Source: a virus
Virus record (IMG/VR): IMGVR_UViG_3300043449_001374
Span: 1 to 41,068 of that record
Direction: 5' to 3' (one strand)
Length of the DNA stretch: 41,068 bases
Under the pieces are notes generated by a model, which made no database searches, was not told where the DNA came from, and saw only the letters and a program-made list of their open reading frames with translations. Positions 22,221 to 29,129 of this stretch are shown here, piece after piece (the stretch's first letter is position 1; every line of letters starts with the position of its first letter). Both the position numbers and the translations under genes were made by a program.

Positions 22221-23950
22221 AGCCGCCGCGCAGCCCGATCCTTCCCGGCCGGCCGACTGACCGCACCGGTACCGGCGCCATCGTGCGCCGGGCGCTGGCT
22301 GCGATCGACAGGCGCTTCTCCGGGCTCCTCCGCGCCGCCCTGGCCATCTTCGACCGCATCCCGGTCTACAGCCTGAACCTGGACCTTGAGCCGCGTGTGC
22401 GTTACGGCCTGACGGCAGAGCAGATGGCCAGCGTGTCAGAGGAACTCGCCCAGGCCATCCAGCGCGCGCTCGATGGAGACCGGGAGCTCGGGCACGTCCT
22501 GTGGTGGGAGCCGTTTGTGGAGGACGCCGCCCAGCTCGGCGCCGCGCAGTCGTTCGCCAACCTGTCGGCGTTGTCTGAGGCCTACGCCGCCGCGCGGAGC
22601 CTGGAGGCGATCTACTTCTCCGAGCCCTACCGGCTGCGTGTGGCCACGGCCAAGTTCCGCGGGGTGGAGTACTGGACCGGCCTGTCATCCGAGCTTCGGC
22701 GAGACCTCGCCACGGTGATCGGACAGGCCATCGCAGACGGCACCAACCCGAAGGCGGCGCGCCGGCTCATCGCCGAGCGGCTGGAGGTGGGCAAGAGCAG
22801 GGCGGCGCTCTACGCCCAGACGGACATCACCAACGTGCTGCGCGAGGCGCGGATGGCCGAGGCAGACGACGCCCGCGAGCGCCTGGGCATTCGCTCCGGC
22901 CTGCTGTGGGCCAGCGCTTTCCTGCCGACCACGCGGCCGCACCACGCCGCGCGCCACGGGCGGGCGTACAGCACAGAGGAGGTGAAGGCCTTCTACGCGG
23001 AGCGCGGGAACCGCTTCCGGTGCTTCCTACCCGGCACTCTTGTCGCTGGTCGCTTCGTCGCTGGCGTCAAGTCGCGTTACAAGGGGGCGGCCATGTGTCT
23101 CGTGACTGCTGGTGGCCGCCAGCTTTCCGTGACCGCGAATCACCCCGTGCTGACCGCCCGCGGGATGGTGCCGGCGGCAGAACTCCGCAAAGGCGATCAG
23201 CTGGTCGCATACCGGGCCAATGTGCAATCGCCCCTTGGGGTACGCGACTTGTATGGTGGCCTGATGGGCGCCGCTGTCGAGGATGTATTCGGTGCGCTTG
23301 TGGAGGCGGGCCATCAATCGACGGCCAGGGTGAGCCCTGTAGACCTCCACGGCGACGCGGCTTTCGTTGAGCCAGATGTCGACGTTGTACAGACCGATCA
23401 GGAACTGGTGTTCGCATTGGATACCGCGGCGGCGCAGCTCCTCGATCAGCTCCAGTTCGTACTTCCCGACGCGTCGGCTTCTGCTCGCGGCGATCTTGAG
23501 GCGCTCTTCGATGGTCTGCGTTCTCGTGCGCGCGGTGGCATTGGCCGAGGAAGCGTTGGCGCGCCGTTCTTCGGGGCTCATCTTCCCCATGCGATTTCGC
23601 TGAGCATCGCTCCTGTCGCGCAGTTGGACACCGGAGGCACCGAACAGGCGACGGAGGGCCGATCGGCTGATCCCGTGCTGTTGGCTGATGGCCAGCATGG
23701 ATTGCCCATTGGTGTAGAGCTCGATGAGGTGGTGGAGGTTGTGCGGTTTGAGTATGCGGGCCATGTGTTCGATCTCCAGGAGCGAAGTGGCCTGATGCTA
23801 GGAAGCAATATCGTGGTGTCTAACTGCCACTGTTCCATCACCGAGGTGCTGCTGGACGAGAAGGGCCGTCCCATCCTGACCGACCGAGCGAAGAAGTCGC
23901 TGGCCGGCGAGCTGGCCGCCTGGCGCAAGGCGCAGAAGGGCGCTCCATAG
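22217..23950 (+). CDS. MuF-like head morphogenesis protein interrupted by an in-frame intein
   Basis: GTG start, 577 residues: N-extein 1-268, intein 269-536, C-extein 537-577, giving a 309-residue mature protein. The exteins are a phage Mu F / SPP1 gp7 minor head protein: ALYAQTDITNVLREARMAEA, then RTRPHH-like PTTRPHHAARHGRAY, and the conserved RFRC-HC box, which the intein splits before the first Cys. MuF proteins sit inside the capsid near the portal and aid head assembly or DNA ejection. An antisense nuclease gene lies inside the intein. The stop TAG falls within motif copy 3. Confidence 0.88.
   Translation: MKPPRSPILPGRPTDRTGTGAIVRRALAAIDRRFSGLLRAALAIFDRIPVYSLNLDLEPRVRYGLTAEQMASVSEELAQAIQRALDGDRELGHVLWWEPFVEDAAQLGAAQSFANLSALSEAYAAARSLEAIYFSEPYRLRVATAKFRGVEYWTGLSSELRRDLATVIGQAIADGTNPKAARRLIAERLEVGKSRAALYAQTDITNVLREARMAEADDARERLGIRSGLLWASAFLPTTRPHHAARHGRAYSTEEVKAFYAERGNRFRCFLPGTLVAGRFVAGVKSRYKGAAMCLVTAGGRQLSVTANHPVLTARGMVPAAELRKGDQLVAYRANVQSPLGVRDLYGGLMGAAVEDVFGALVEAGHQSTARVSPVDLHGDAAFVEPDVDVVQTDQELVFALDTAAAQLLDQLQFVLPDASASARGDLEALFDGLRSRARGGIGRGSVGAPFFGAHLPHAISLSIAPVAQLDTGGTEQATEGRSADPVLLADGQHGLPIGVELDEVVEVVRFEYAGHVFDLQERSGLMLGSNIVVSNCHCSITEVLLDEKGRPILTDRAKKSLAGELAAWRKAQKGAP
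23027..23764 (-). CDS. Antisense homing endonuclease nested within the intein: HTH plus Vsr/EDxHD-like nuclease
   Basis: 245 residues. N terminus: an HTH (LIELYTNGQSMLAISQQHGI, SRSALRRLF). Next is a NUMOD-like basic stretch (MSPEERRANASSANATART). Then comes a Vsr-like nuclease fold: YELELIEELRRRGIQCEHQF, IGLYNVDIWLNESRVAVEV, RLHKRTEYILDSGAHQATI. The C terminus (HGVIRGHGKLAATSS) lies opposite intein blocks A-B. GGAG precedes the ATG by nine bases. The frame is codon-aligned with the intein; its TAG stop is the complement of a CTA leucine at intein position 3. It is wholly inside the intein, so cutting an intein-free MuF allele would copy both. Family likeness is from memory. Confidence 0.75.
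   Translation of the reverse strand: MARILKPHNLHHLIELYTNGQSMLAISQQHGISRSALRRLFGASGVQLRDRSDAQRNRMGKMSPEERRANASSANATARTRTQTIEERLKIAASRSRRVGKYELELIEELRRRGIQCEHQFLIGLYNVDIWLNESRVAVEVYRAHPGRRLMARLHKRTEYILDSGAHQATIQVAYPKGRLHIGPVCDQLIAFAEFCRRHHPAGGQHGVIRGHGKLAATSSHETHGRPLVTRLDASDEATSDKSAG
23795..23805 (-). promoter_or_regulatory. CTYCNTAGCAT motif, inverted copy
   Basis: CTTCCTAGCAT on the minus strand, inside the intein's C-terminal coding sequence and 30 bases upstream of the antisense endonuclease's ATG. It is the only copy on this strand and it faces the only minus-strand homing gene of the late region. Confidence 0.5.
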
Positions 23951-23953
23951 CAT
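23943..23953 (+). promoter_or_regulatory. CTYCNTAGCAT motif, copy 3
   Basis: CTCCATAGCAT overlapping the MuF stop codon, same variant as copy 2. No coding sequence follows on this strand before the terminators at 24028 and 24100. Confidence 0.45.
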
Positions 23954-24027
23954 GGGCAGCGCATCTGGCCATGGTGCACCGCCTGAGCTCCACAGGCATT
24001 GAAGCCCGGCCTCTGGCTCGGCTGCGG

Positions 24028-24050
24028 AAGCCCCTTCGGGGGCTTTCGTC
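24028..24050 (+). terminator. Rho-independent terminator after the MuF gene
   Basis: AAGCCCC-TTCG-GGGGCTT: a 7-base perfect stem with a TTCG tetraloop followed by TCGTC. It would stop rightward transcription coming from the packaging genes. Confidence 0.65.
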
Positions 24051-24060
24051 TTCCTAGCAT
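24050..24060 (+). promoter_or_regulatory. CTYCNTAGCAT motif, copy 4
   Basis: CTTCCTAGCAT immediately after the first terminator stem. No gene starts directly downstream on this strand. Confidence 0.45.
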
Positions 24061-24099
24061 CTTCCTCGCGTCCTCGTCGGATGCGCCTCCGTGCGCTTC

Positions 24100-24138
24100 G
24101 GGGCCGGTAGCCGCAGGGCGCCGGCCCCTTTTCTTCTT
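24100..24138 (+). terminator. Second rho-independent terminator
   Basis: GGGGCCGG (24100-24107), 13-base loop, CCGGCCCC (24121-24128), then TTTTCTTCTT. Perfect 8-base GC stem with a T-tract. The T-tract ends at the stop codon of the convergent membrane-protein gene. Confidence 0.65.
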
Positions 24139-24682
24139 AGCGGGCTTCCCGCTGCGCCTTGACGCATGCCGGTTGCTCATTCGCAAGGCCGGTCGCAAAT
24201 GAGTACCCGAGCACTCCGACGGCGGCGAGTCCGGTAACGGTCGTGACCACGAGGGTAGCGAACCAGGAAGCCTTATCCCAATACGAAACGCTGTCGTGGG
24301 CAGATGCCAGTTTCTCAAGCGCCGCCACGTACGTCTCTCGGCTGCTTGATGTGCTCGGTGCTGTGAGGATGCGCGTCTGTTTGAGTATGCGCATATGGAC
24401 GATGACCATCTTCGATACCTCAAAGAGCACGAAGACCGTCAAGGACGCCAACGCAAGGAGCGCAGCGGCTAGCGTCTGCTTATGAGTCAGGTAATCCTTG
24501 CTGAGCTGCCAGAGACCAAAGAACCCAGCGTAACCCGCAAGGATGAGCATGTTCGTGTAGGCCGTTGCCTTATCAAAGGCTACGGTCAACAGTTTCAGTT
24601 GAGCTTCAGCGACCTTGGCGGCCCGCCGCTCATCTTCTTCCGCGCGTGCTCTTCTGATCAGCTCATGCACGTTCTCTTGCAT
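24137..24682 (-). CDS. Three-helix membrane protein, inserted cargo (moron-like) gene
   Basis: 181 residues from ATG 24682, with GGAGG five bases upstream. A charged N-terminal helix (HELIRRARAEEDERRAAKVA) precedes three hydrophobic segments: about 44-61 (MLILAGYAGFFGLW), 70-93 (TLAAALLALASLTVFVLFEV) and 145-170 (ASWFATLVVTTVTGLAAVGV). It is the only complete non-homing gene on the minus strand in the late region, is less GC-rich than its surroundings, and faces two terminators. This is the signature of a separately expressed cargo gene, possibly exclusion or defence related. Family unknown. Confidence 0.72.
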   Translation of the reverse strand: MQENVHELIRRARAEEDERRAAKVAEAQLKLLTVAFDKATAYTNMLILAGYAGFFGLWQLSKDYLTHKQTLAAALLALASLTVFVLFEVSKMVIVHMRILKQTRILTAPSTSSSRETYVAALEKLASAHDSVSYWDKASWFATLVVTTVTGLAAVGVLGYSFATGLANEQPACVKAQREAR

Positions 24683-24727
24683 CGTCGCCTCCCTGTTAGA
24701 CAACCAAGAATAGTCCACTCGGGCGAC

Positions 24728-24738
24728 CTTCCTAGCAT
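24728..24738 (+). promoter_or_regulatory. CTYCNTAGCAT motif, copy 5
   Basis: CTTCCTAGCAT ending 8 bases before the ATG of the DUF2213 gene. Because two terminators precede it, something in this gap must restart rightward transcription, so this copy is the best promoter candidate. Confidence 0.55.
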
Positions 24739-24746
24739 GCCGCGGC

Positions 24747-26042
24747 ATGAAGCGAACCCGAGTCCACATCCTCTCTGCCGTCAACGCCTCGGCGGTCACC
24801 AAAGACGGCGGCACGTTCACCATCAGCGGCGTGTGCGGCGCGGTGGACGAGATCGTCATGAATGGCGTGCTGTACCCGGGCCAGGAGCTCGCGGACGGCG
24901 TGGCCACCATGGAAGGCAAGCCCGCCCCGGCCGGCCATCCGAAGAACGCGAAGGGCCAGCACATCAGCGCGCTGAACGGCGAGGCCCTGGCCTCCGCCTG
25001 GATCGGCAGCTACTGCCGCAACGCCCGGCACGAGGGCGGCCGCACGCTGGTCGACGTCGTGGTGAACGAGGCCCAGGCCAAGGCCCACCCGGACGGTGCC
25101 AAGCTGGTGGAGCGCCTGGAGGCGGCCGTCAACGGCACCCAGACCGACCCGATCCACGTCAGCACCGGTCTGCTGTGCCGGATGCTGGAGGTCAACGGCG
25201 AGTCGCGCGGGAAGAAGTACAGCCGCGTCGCCACCGGAATCCAGTACGACCACCTGGCCATCCTGCTGAACCAGCGCGGTGCCGGCACGCCTGAGGACGG
25301 CGTGGGCATGTTCCTGAACTCCGAGGGAACCGAGGAGCCGGTGGAGGTGGCCAACCTCGACGCCGAGCCGGCCGACGCGCGCGAACGCAACCGGCTGACC
25401 GCCTGGATCAAGCGTCTGCTGGGCAATTCCGAGCTCAGCTTCTCCGACATCTCCACGCAGTTGCAGAAGGGCCTGCCCGACGGCTGCTGGCTGATGGAGG
25501 TCTACGACCGCTACGCCGTCTGGTGCGGCCGCGACAACCGGCTCTGGCGCCAGGACTACGAGACCGTCGAAGGTGCCTCCGTAGCATGGGCCGGAAGCCC
25601 GATCGAGGTGGCTCGGCGGGTGAGCTACGAACCCGTCACCAACCTGCAAGAAGAGGAACCTGACGCCGTGAAGGAACACATCGTCGCCGCGCTCAACGCC
25701 GCCGGCATCAAGACGGAGGGGCTCGACGACGCTCAGCTCCTCTCCGCGTACAACGCCCTGGTCAACAAGCCGATCGCCGATCAGCTGGCCGCGGTGAACA
25801 GCAAGCTCGCCGAACGCGAGGCCGCTGAGCGCGCCGCCGAAGAGGCCGAGGTCTCGAAGCTGGCCGAGCAGCTGGCCGTGAACTCCTCGCTCACCGTGGA
25901 CGACCTCAAGAAGCTGGGCGCCGCCCGGCTGCGCGAACTGTCGGCCAAGGCGGCGCCCGTGGTGCCCGGCCAGGCCGGCTCGGCGCAGAGCCAGTTCACC
26001 GGCTACTCCATCAACGCCCTGATCGACAAGAAGGAGGCCTGA
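24747..26042 (+). CDS. DUF2213-like prohead protease/scaffold protein
   Basis: 431 residues from ATG 24747. The first 190 or so match the DUF2213 plan found between portal and capsid genes (GGTFTISGVCGAVDEIVMNG; AGHPKNAKGQHISALNGEAL; DPIHVSTGLLCRMLEV; YDHLAILLNQRGAGTPEDGV), which probably acts as a head-maturation protease. A middle DUF2213-unrelated stretch (230-305) is followed by a helical, Glu/Ala-rich C terminus (VNSKLAEREAAERAAEEAEV) like a scaffold. A GTG at 25668 could start a separate scaffold product. No normal ribosome site precedes ATG 24747. Confidence 0.75.
   Translation: MKRTRVHILSAVNASAVTKDGGTFTISGVCGAVDEIVMNGVLYPGQELADGVATMEGKPAPAGHPKNAKGQHISALNGEALASAWIGSYCRNARHEGGRTLVDVVVNEAQAKAHPDGAKLVERLEAAVNGTQTDPIHVSTGLLCRMLEVNGESRGKKYSRVATGIQYDHLAILLNQRGAGTPEDGVGMFLNSEGTEEPVEVANLDAEPADARERNRLTAWIKRLLGNSELSFSDISTQLQKGLPDGCWLMEVYDRYAVWCGRDNRLWRQDYETVEGASVAWAGSPIEVARRVSYEPVTNLQEEEPDAVKEHIVAALNAAGIKTEGLDDAQLLSAYNALVNKPIADQLAAVNSKLAEREAAERAAEEAEVSKLAEQLAVNSSLTVDDLKKLGAARLRELSAKAAPVVPGQAGSAQSQFTGYSINALIDKKEA
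25577..25587 (+). promoter_or_regulatory. CTYCNTAGCAT motif, copy 6
   Basis: CTCCGTAGCAT inside the DUF2213 gene, 80 bases upstream of the possible internal scaffold start GTG 25668. Confidence 0.4.
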
Positions 26043-26043
26043 C

Positions 26044-26493
26044 GTGCCGAACCGCGTGTACCGGGGTCCGATGACCCGCCAACCCGAGGCCGTCTCGGGC
26101 AAGACCGTCGCCGGCACCTACAAGCCGTGCACCTTCGTGACCGAGGGCGCCTCGACGCTGACCCAGGCGACGGCCTTCGGCCCGAACCTGCGCCTGCTGG
26201 CCAACCGCGACTTTTACAGCACCGGCTGGGACAACGCGACCGACCCGCTGGCGACCGACTACGCGAGCGGCGACACCGGCATCGCGTTCAAGCTCGAGCC
26301 GGGCCAGCAGTACCAGGTGGCCGTCGCCGCCGCCACCTACACCTTCGGCCAAGAGCTGACGGTGGGCGCCGCGGGCCGTCTCGCCGCCGCTGCCACCGGG
26401 AACATCGTCATGGCGTTCGCCCGCGGCGCCGGCGCCAAGAGCGCGGGCGACCTGATGGACGTCGAGATCGCCAACCACTACACCAAGCCGTAA
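26044..26493 (+). CDS. Head decoration-like protein
   Basis: 149 residues from GTG 26044, with GGAGG seven bases upstream. Beta-rich and hydrophobic with YQVAVAAATYTFGQELTVGA and GRLAAAATGNIVMAFARGAG, a pattern shared with lambda gpD-position capsid-stabilising proteins (DUF2190-like). It lies directly upstream of the major capsid gene. Expected to coat the expanded capsid. Confidence 0.65.
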   Translation: MPNRVYRGPMTRQPEAVSGKTVAGTYKPCTFVTEGASTLTQATAFGPNLRLLANRDFYSTGWDNATDPLATDYASGDTGIAFKLEPGQQYQVAVAAATYTFGQELTVGAAGRLAAAATGNIVMAFARGAGAKSAGDLMDVEIANHYTKP

Positions 26494-26502
26494 GGAGGGC
26501 CC

Positions 26503-27495
26503 ATGCTCCGCTTCACCCCCGAACAGGAACTGGCGGTCAATCAGGCCCGCGAGCAGTTCTTCCAGACCGAGACTGCCCGCGCTTCGCAGCAGATCCTCAT
26601 CGGCAACGCCGCGCCCATCCCGGTGGACGCCTGGCGCCGCATCGACCAGCGCGGCATCACCATCCAGCGTGACGTGCTGGCGGTGTTCAACCGCTTGGCC
26701 GCGGCCGACCAGACGCCCATCGGCATCGGCGACGTGGTGAACTACTACCCGCAGATCAGCGACTCGGGCGAGGTCAACGTCACCATGGACGGCCGCTCCC
26801 AGGGCCGCGGTGACCAGGCCAACGTCAAGTACGTGGGCACCCCGGTGCCCGTGCTCGACAGCCAGGCCACCTTCGGCTGGCGCCAGATGGCAGTGAACGG
26901 CAAGTCCGCGCTGGGCCTGGACACCGCCACGATCGCCAACCACCAGCGCCGCATCGCCGAGAAGCTGGAGGACATGGCCCTGAACGGCCTGACCACCGTC
27001 GTCGTCGGCGGCGCCACGATCTACGGCCTGCGCAACTTCCCGCAGCGCAACACCGCGACCCACGGCCTGACCCTGGCGAGCGCGACCGGTGCGCAGTGGC
27101 TGACCGCGTTCTCCTCGATGATCAACCAGCTGGTGGGCGACAACGCCTTCGGCCGGGTGACGGTGTTCCTCAACTGGGGCGACTACACCTACGCGAGCCT
27201 GAACGAGTTCGCCGCGGGCTACCCGAAGACCATCCTGGCCCGCCTGCGCGAGATCGAACAGATCGCCGACATCGTGCCGGCCTCCAAGGTGCCGGCGAAC
27301 GAGATCATCGGCATCGCCGGCATCGAGACCGGCGGCTGGGGCACGATCCTGTCGGCCATGCCGATGGTGACGCGCCCGAAGCAGCGCCTGAACCCCGAAG
27401 ACGACTACGTCTTCTCGGTGATGGCCGCCGCCGCGCCGCAGCTCAAGAGCGATTACGACGGCCGCGCGCCGATCGCTCACATCACCGCCTCGTGA
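26503..27495 (+). CDS. Major capsid protein
   Basis: 330 residues starting MLRFTPEQELAVNQAREQFF after TAAGGAGG. It has an HK97-like order: an N-terminal helix, EDMALNGLTTVVVGGATIYG near the spine helix, then beta-rich C-terminal regions (GWGTILSAMPMVTRPKQRLN). Resembles the encapsulin-related phage capsid family often found after a DUF2190-like protein. Size and position between decoration and connector genes fit. It forms the icosahedral shell. Confidence 0.82.
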   Translation: MLRFTPEQELAVNQAREQFFQTETARASQQILIGNAAPIPVDAWRRIDQRGITIQRDVLAVFNRLAAADQTPIGIGDVVNYYPQISDSGEVNVTMDGRSQGRGDQANVKYVGTPVPVLDSQATFGWRQMAVNGKSALGLDTATIANHQRRIAEKLEDMALNGLTTVVVGGATIYGLRNFPQRNTATHGLTLASATGAQWLTAFSSMINQLVGDNAFGRVTVFLNWGDYTYASLNEFAAGYPKTILARLREIEQIADIVPASKVPANEIIGIAGIETGGWGTILSAMPMVTRPKQRLNPEDDYVFSVMAAAAPQLKSDYDGRAPIAHITAS

Positions 27496-27506
27496 CCGGA
27501 GGGCGC

Positions 27507-27698
27507 ATGAAGGTACGCATCAACGTGCTGAAGGCGCCCTGGCCCGAAGGGGCCAAGGTGGGCGACGTGGTGGAGCTTGACCACATCACGCCTGCCTTCC
27601 TGGGCAAGTGCGAGCAGGTGGGTGACGACGAGAAGGCGACGGTCGCCTTCAAGGCCGAAGCCAAGCCGCGCCTGGGCGACAAGCGGGCCGAGCGGTGA
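27507..27698 (+). CDS. Small head-tail region protein, 63 residues
   Basis: Starts MKVRINVLKAPWPEGAKVGD after GGAGGG. A short beta-rich domain with a basic tail (RLGDKRAER). It lies between capsid and connector genes and its stop overlaps the next GTG start. Possibly a capsid accessory or connector component. Confidence 0.55.
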   Translation: MKVRINVLKAPWPEGAKVGDVVELDHITPAFLGKCEQVGDDEKATVAFKAEAKPRLGDKRAER

Positions 27699-28054
27699 TC
27701 ACGCTGCAGCAGGCCACCGAGTACCTCGACCAGGCGCTCGGGGTCTCGCTGCCGTCTTTCCTCGTGCAGGCCGCCGTGGACACGGTGGCCGAGCACGAAT
27801 CCGCGCTGGCAGCCGCCTACGCTGCCGCGCACACGCGCGTGCTGATCCAGACGCTGGCGGTGGCCGTTGTGGCATGCGCCAGCGATCCGCGGCGCCTGCG
27901 CTCCCAATCGGCCCCGTCTGGTGCGGCCCGGTCCTTCGCCGGCGGCGCGGACCTGGACAAGCTGCGCGACCAGCTGGCCAGCCTGGACACCGCCGGCGTG
28001 CTGGCCTCCATCACCGGCGCCGGCAGCACCTACTTCGCGGTCATCGAGGGATGA
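27695..28054 (+). CDS. Head-tail connector-like protein
   Basis: 119 residues, GTG start. N-terminal helical part ITLQQATEYLDQALGVSLPS with AAVDTVAEHESALAAAYAAA resembles the adaptor proteins that sit under the portal (HK97 gp6-type position). The C-terminal SPSGAARSFAGGAD-like region is flexible. Assignment is by position and helical content. Confidence 0.5.
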   Translation: MITLQQATEYLDQALGVSLPSFLVQAAVDTVAEHESALAAAYAAAHTRVLIQTLAVAVVACASDPRRLRSQSAPSGAARSFAGGADLDKLRDQLASLDTAGVLASITGAGSTYFAVIEG

Positions 28055-28395
28055 GCGCCGCGGCGTCGTGGAGCTACACGGCCAAGGCCACGATCTGGCC
28101 TGCCAACGGGCGCGCCAACGACTGGAACGGCGGCCGCGCCTTCGGCCTGCCGGTCGTCATCGCCTGCGACTACGGGGCCACCTCCAAGACCGTTCGCACC
28201 GCCCGGGGAGACGAGTTCGCGGCCAAGCTGGCGATCTACACCGAGCACGCCGGCGCGCGGGTGGGTGACATGGTGGCCATTGGTGAGCACACCAGCTCCC
28301 AGCCGGTCGCCGACGCACGCGAGGTGATGGTCATCGAGCGCCAGGCCGACACCTTCGACCGCAGGGCCGACGACTACACCCTGCTCACCGGCTGA
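28051..28395 (+). CDS. Head-tail joining protein-like
   Basis: 114 residues, ATG overlapping the upstream stop. Beta-barrel-like pattern: SWSYTAKATIWPANG, GRAFGLPVVIACDYGATSKT, GDEFAAKLAIYTEHAGARVG, ADAREVMVIERQADTFDRRA. This resembles head-tail stopper proteins (SPP1 gp16/lambda FII-like), which close the connector after packaging. Position fits. Confidence 0.55.
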   Translation: MSAAASWSYTAKATIWPANGRANDWNGGRAFGLPVVIACDYGATSKTVRTARGDEFAAKLAIYTEHAGARVGDMVAIGEHTSSQPVADAREVMVIERQADTFDRRADDYTLLTG

Positions 28396-28398
28396 CGC

Positions 28399-28755
28399 AT
28401 GGCGCGCAAGGCCGTGCGCATCAAGGACCGGCTGCCGCAGTTCGCGGAGCAGGTGAAGCGGCGCGCCGAGCGGGCCATGACGCGCATCCTCATCACCGGC
28501 GCCGCCCAGGCCTCGGTGATGACGCCGATCGACACGTCAACTCTGCTCAACAGCCAGTACCGCCGGATCTTCCGCAGCGCTGAGGCCGTGCGCGGGGTGG
28601 TTGGCTACTCGGCTGCCTACGCCATGCCGGTGCACGACCCGGACGTGGCGCAGACCTTCCGGCGCTCCACCGCAGAGAAGGAGTTCCTCCGCAAAGGCTT
28701 CGAGGAGTCGCGCGACCTGCTCCGTAGCATCGTCCGAGAGGAAATGAAGCCGTGA
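28399..28755 (+). CDS. HK97 gp10-like tail/head connector protein
   Basis: 118 residues. Helical N terminus (FAEQVKRRAERAMTRILITG), then TPIDTSTLLNSQYRRI and VVGYSAAYAMPVHDP, which is the usual gp10/minor-tail Z signature (T-P-v-d-T-G-x-L and a Y-a-x-x-v-H box). Its 3' end contains motif copy 7 and overlaps the next GTG start. It contributes to joining the tail to the head. Confidence 0.75.
   Translation: MARKAVRIKDRLPQFAEQVKRRAERAMTRILITGAAQASVMTPIDTSTLLNSQYRRIFRSAEAVRGVVGYSAAYAMPVHDPDVAQTFRRSTAEKEFLRKGFEESRDLLRSIVREEMKP
28720..28730 (+). promoter_or_regulatory. CTYCNTAGCAT motif, copy 7
   Basis: CTCCGTAGCAT in the 3' end of the gp10-like gene, 21 bases before the GTG of the next gene. Confidence 0.4.
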
Positions 28756-29117
28756 CCACGTCCAACGCCGTCGCCGAAGCGCTCAAGCCGCTGGCCGAAG
28801 AGGTCGCGGCGAACTGGCGCGTGCAGTTCGGCTGGCTGGCCGACACCCGCGACACGACCGCGCGCTTCGTGCTGATGCGGCCGGTTGGCGGCGGACCGGC
28901 GGTGCATGTGCGCCGGCCCATCGTCTCGGTGGTGTTCGTCGGCGCCGTGGGCGACCGCTCCGACGCGTCGATGCTGGTCTCCGAGGCATTCGCCGAGCGC
29001 GTGCGCCAGGGCGTCACTGGCCTGGCCTTCGCCGAGGTGAGCGAGCCCACCGTCTCCCAAACCGCTGACGGCCGGCCGGTGGCCGAGGTTGCCGTTTCGT
29101 CCATTCTGAGCCTGTAA
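28752..29117 (+). CDS. Tail terminator-like protein
   Basis: 121 residues, GTG start overlapping the upstream stop. An N-terminal helix, an FVLMRPVGGGPA strand pair, RRPIVSVVFVGAVGDRSDAS, then a helix and a final ADGRPVAEVAVSSIL strand match the lambda gpU-like fold plan. These hexamers cap the tail tube and dock to the head. Assigned from position and pattern. Confidence 0.55.
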   Translation: MTTSNAVAEALKPLAEEVAANWRVQFGWLADTRDTTARFVLMRPVGGGPAVHVRRPIVSVVFVGAVGDRSDASMLVSEAFAERVRQGVTGLAFAEVSEPTVSQTADGRPVAEVAVSSILSL

Positions 29118-29129
29118 GGAGGGCCGTCA

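Larger units (their letters stand above)
23021..23824 (+). mobile_element. Intein in the MuF gene (268 residues)
   Basis: Starts at Cys (CFLPGTLVAGR, block A), with block B GGRQLSVTANHPVLTARG including the conserved TxxH, then VPAAELRKGDQL. Ends with block F YAGHVFDLQERSG and block G NIVVSN before a Cys nucleophile (C+1). The penultimate residue is Ser instead of the usual His, a known tolerated change. The protein would splice itself out, joining FR to CHC in the MuF zinc-like box. The middle (about 75-240) has no LAGLIDADG or HNH motif on this strand; it is low in recognisable structure. Codon use at third positions is less GC-rich than in the exteins, fitting recent arrival. Confidence 0.88.

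Noticed and set aside
23578-24423. Minus-strand frame overlapping the MuF 3' end and the terminators
   Set aside because: Low-complexity, crosses two terminators, conflicts with the membrane-protein frame, and has no ribosome site or recognisable domain.
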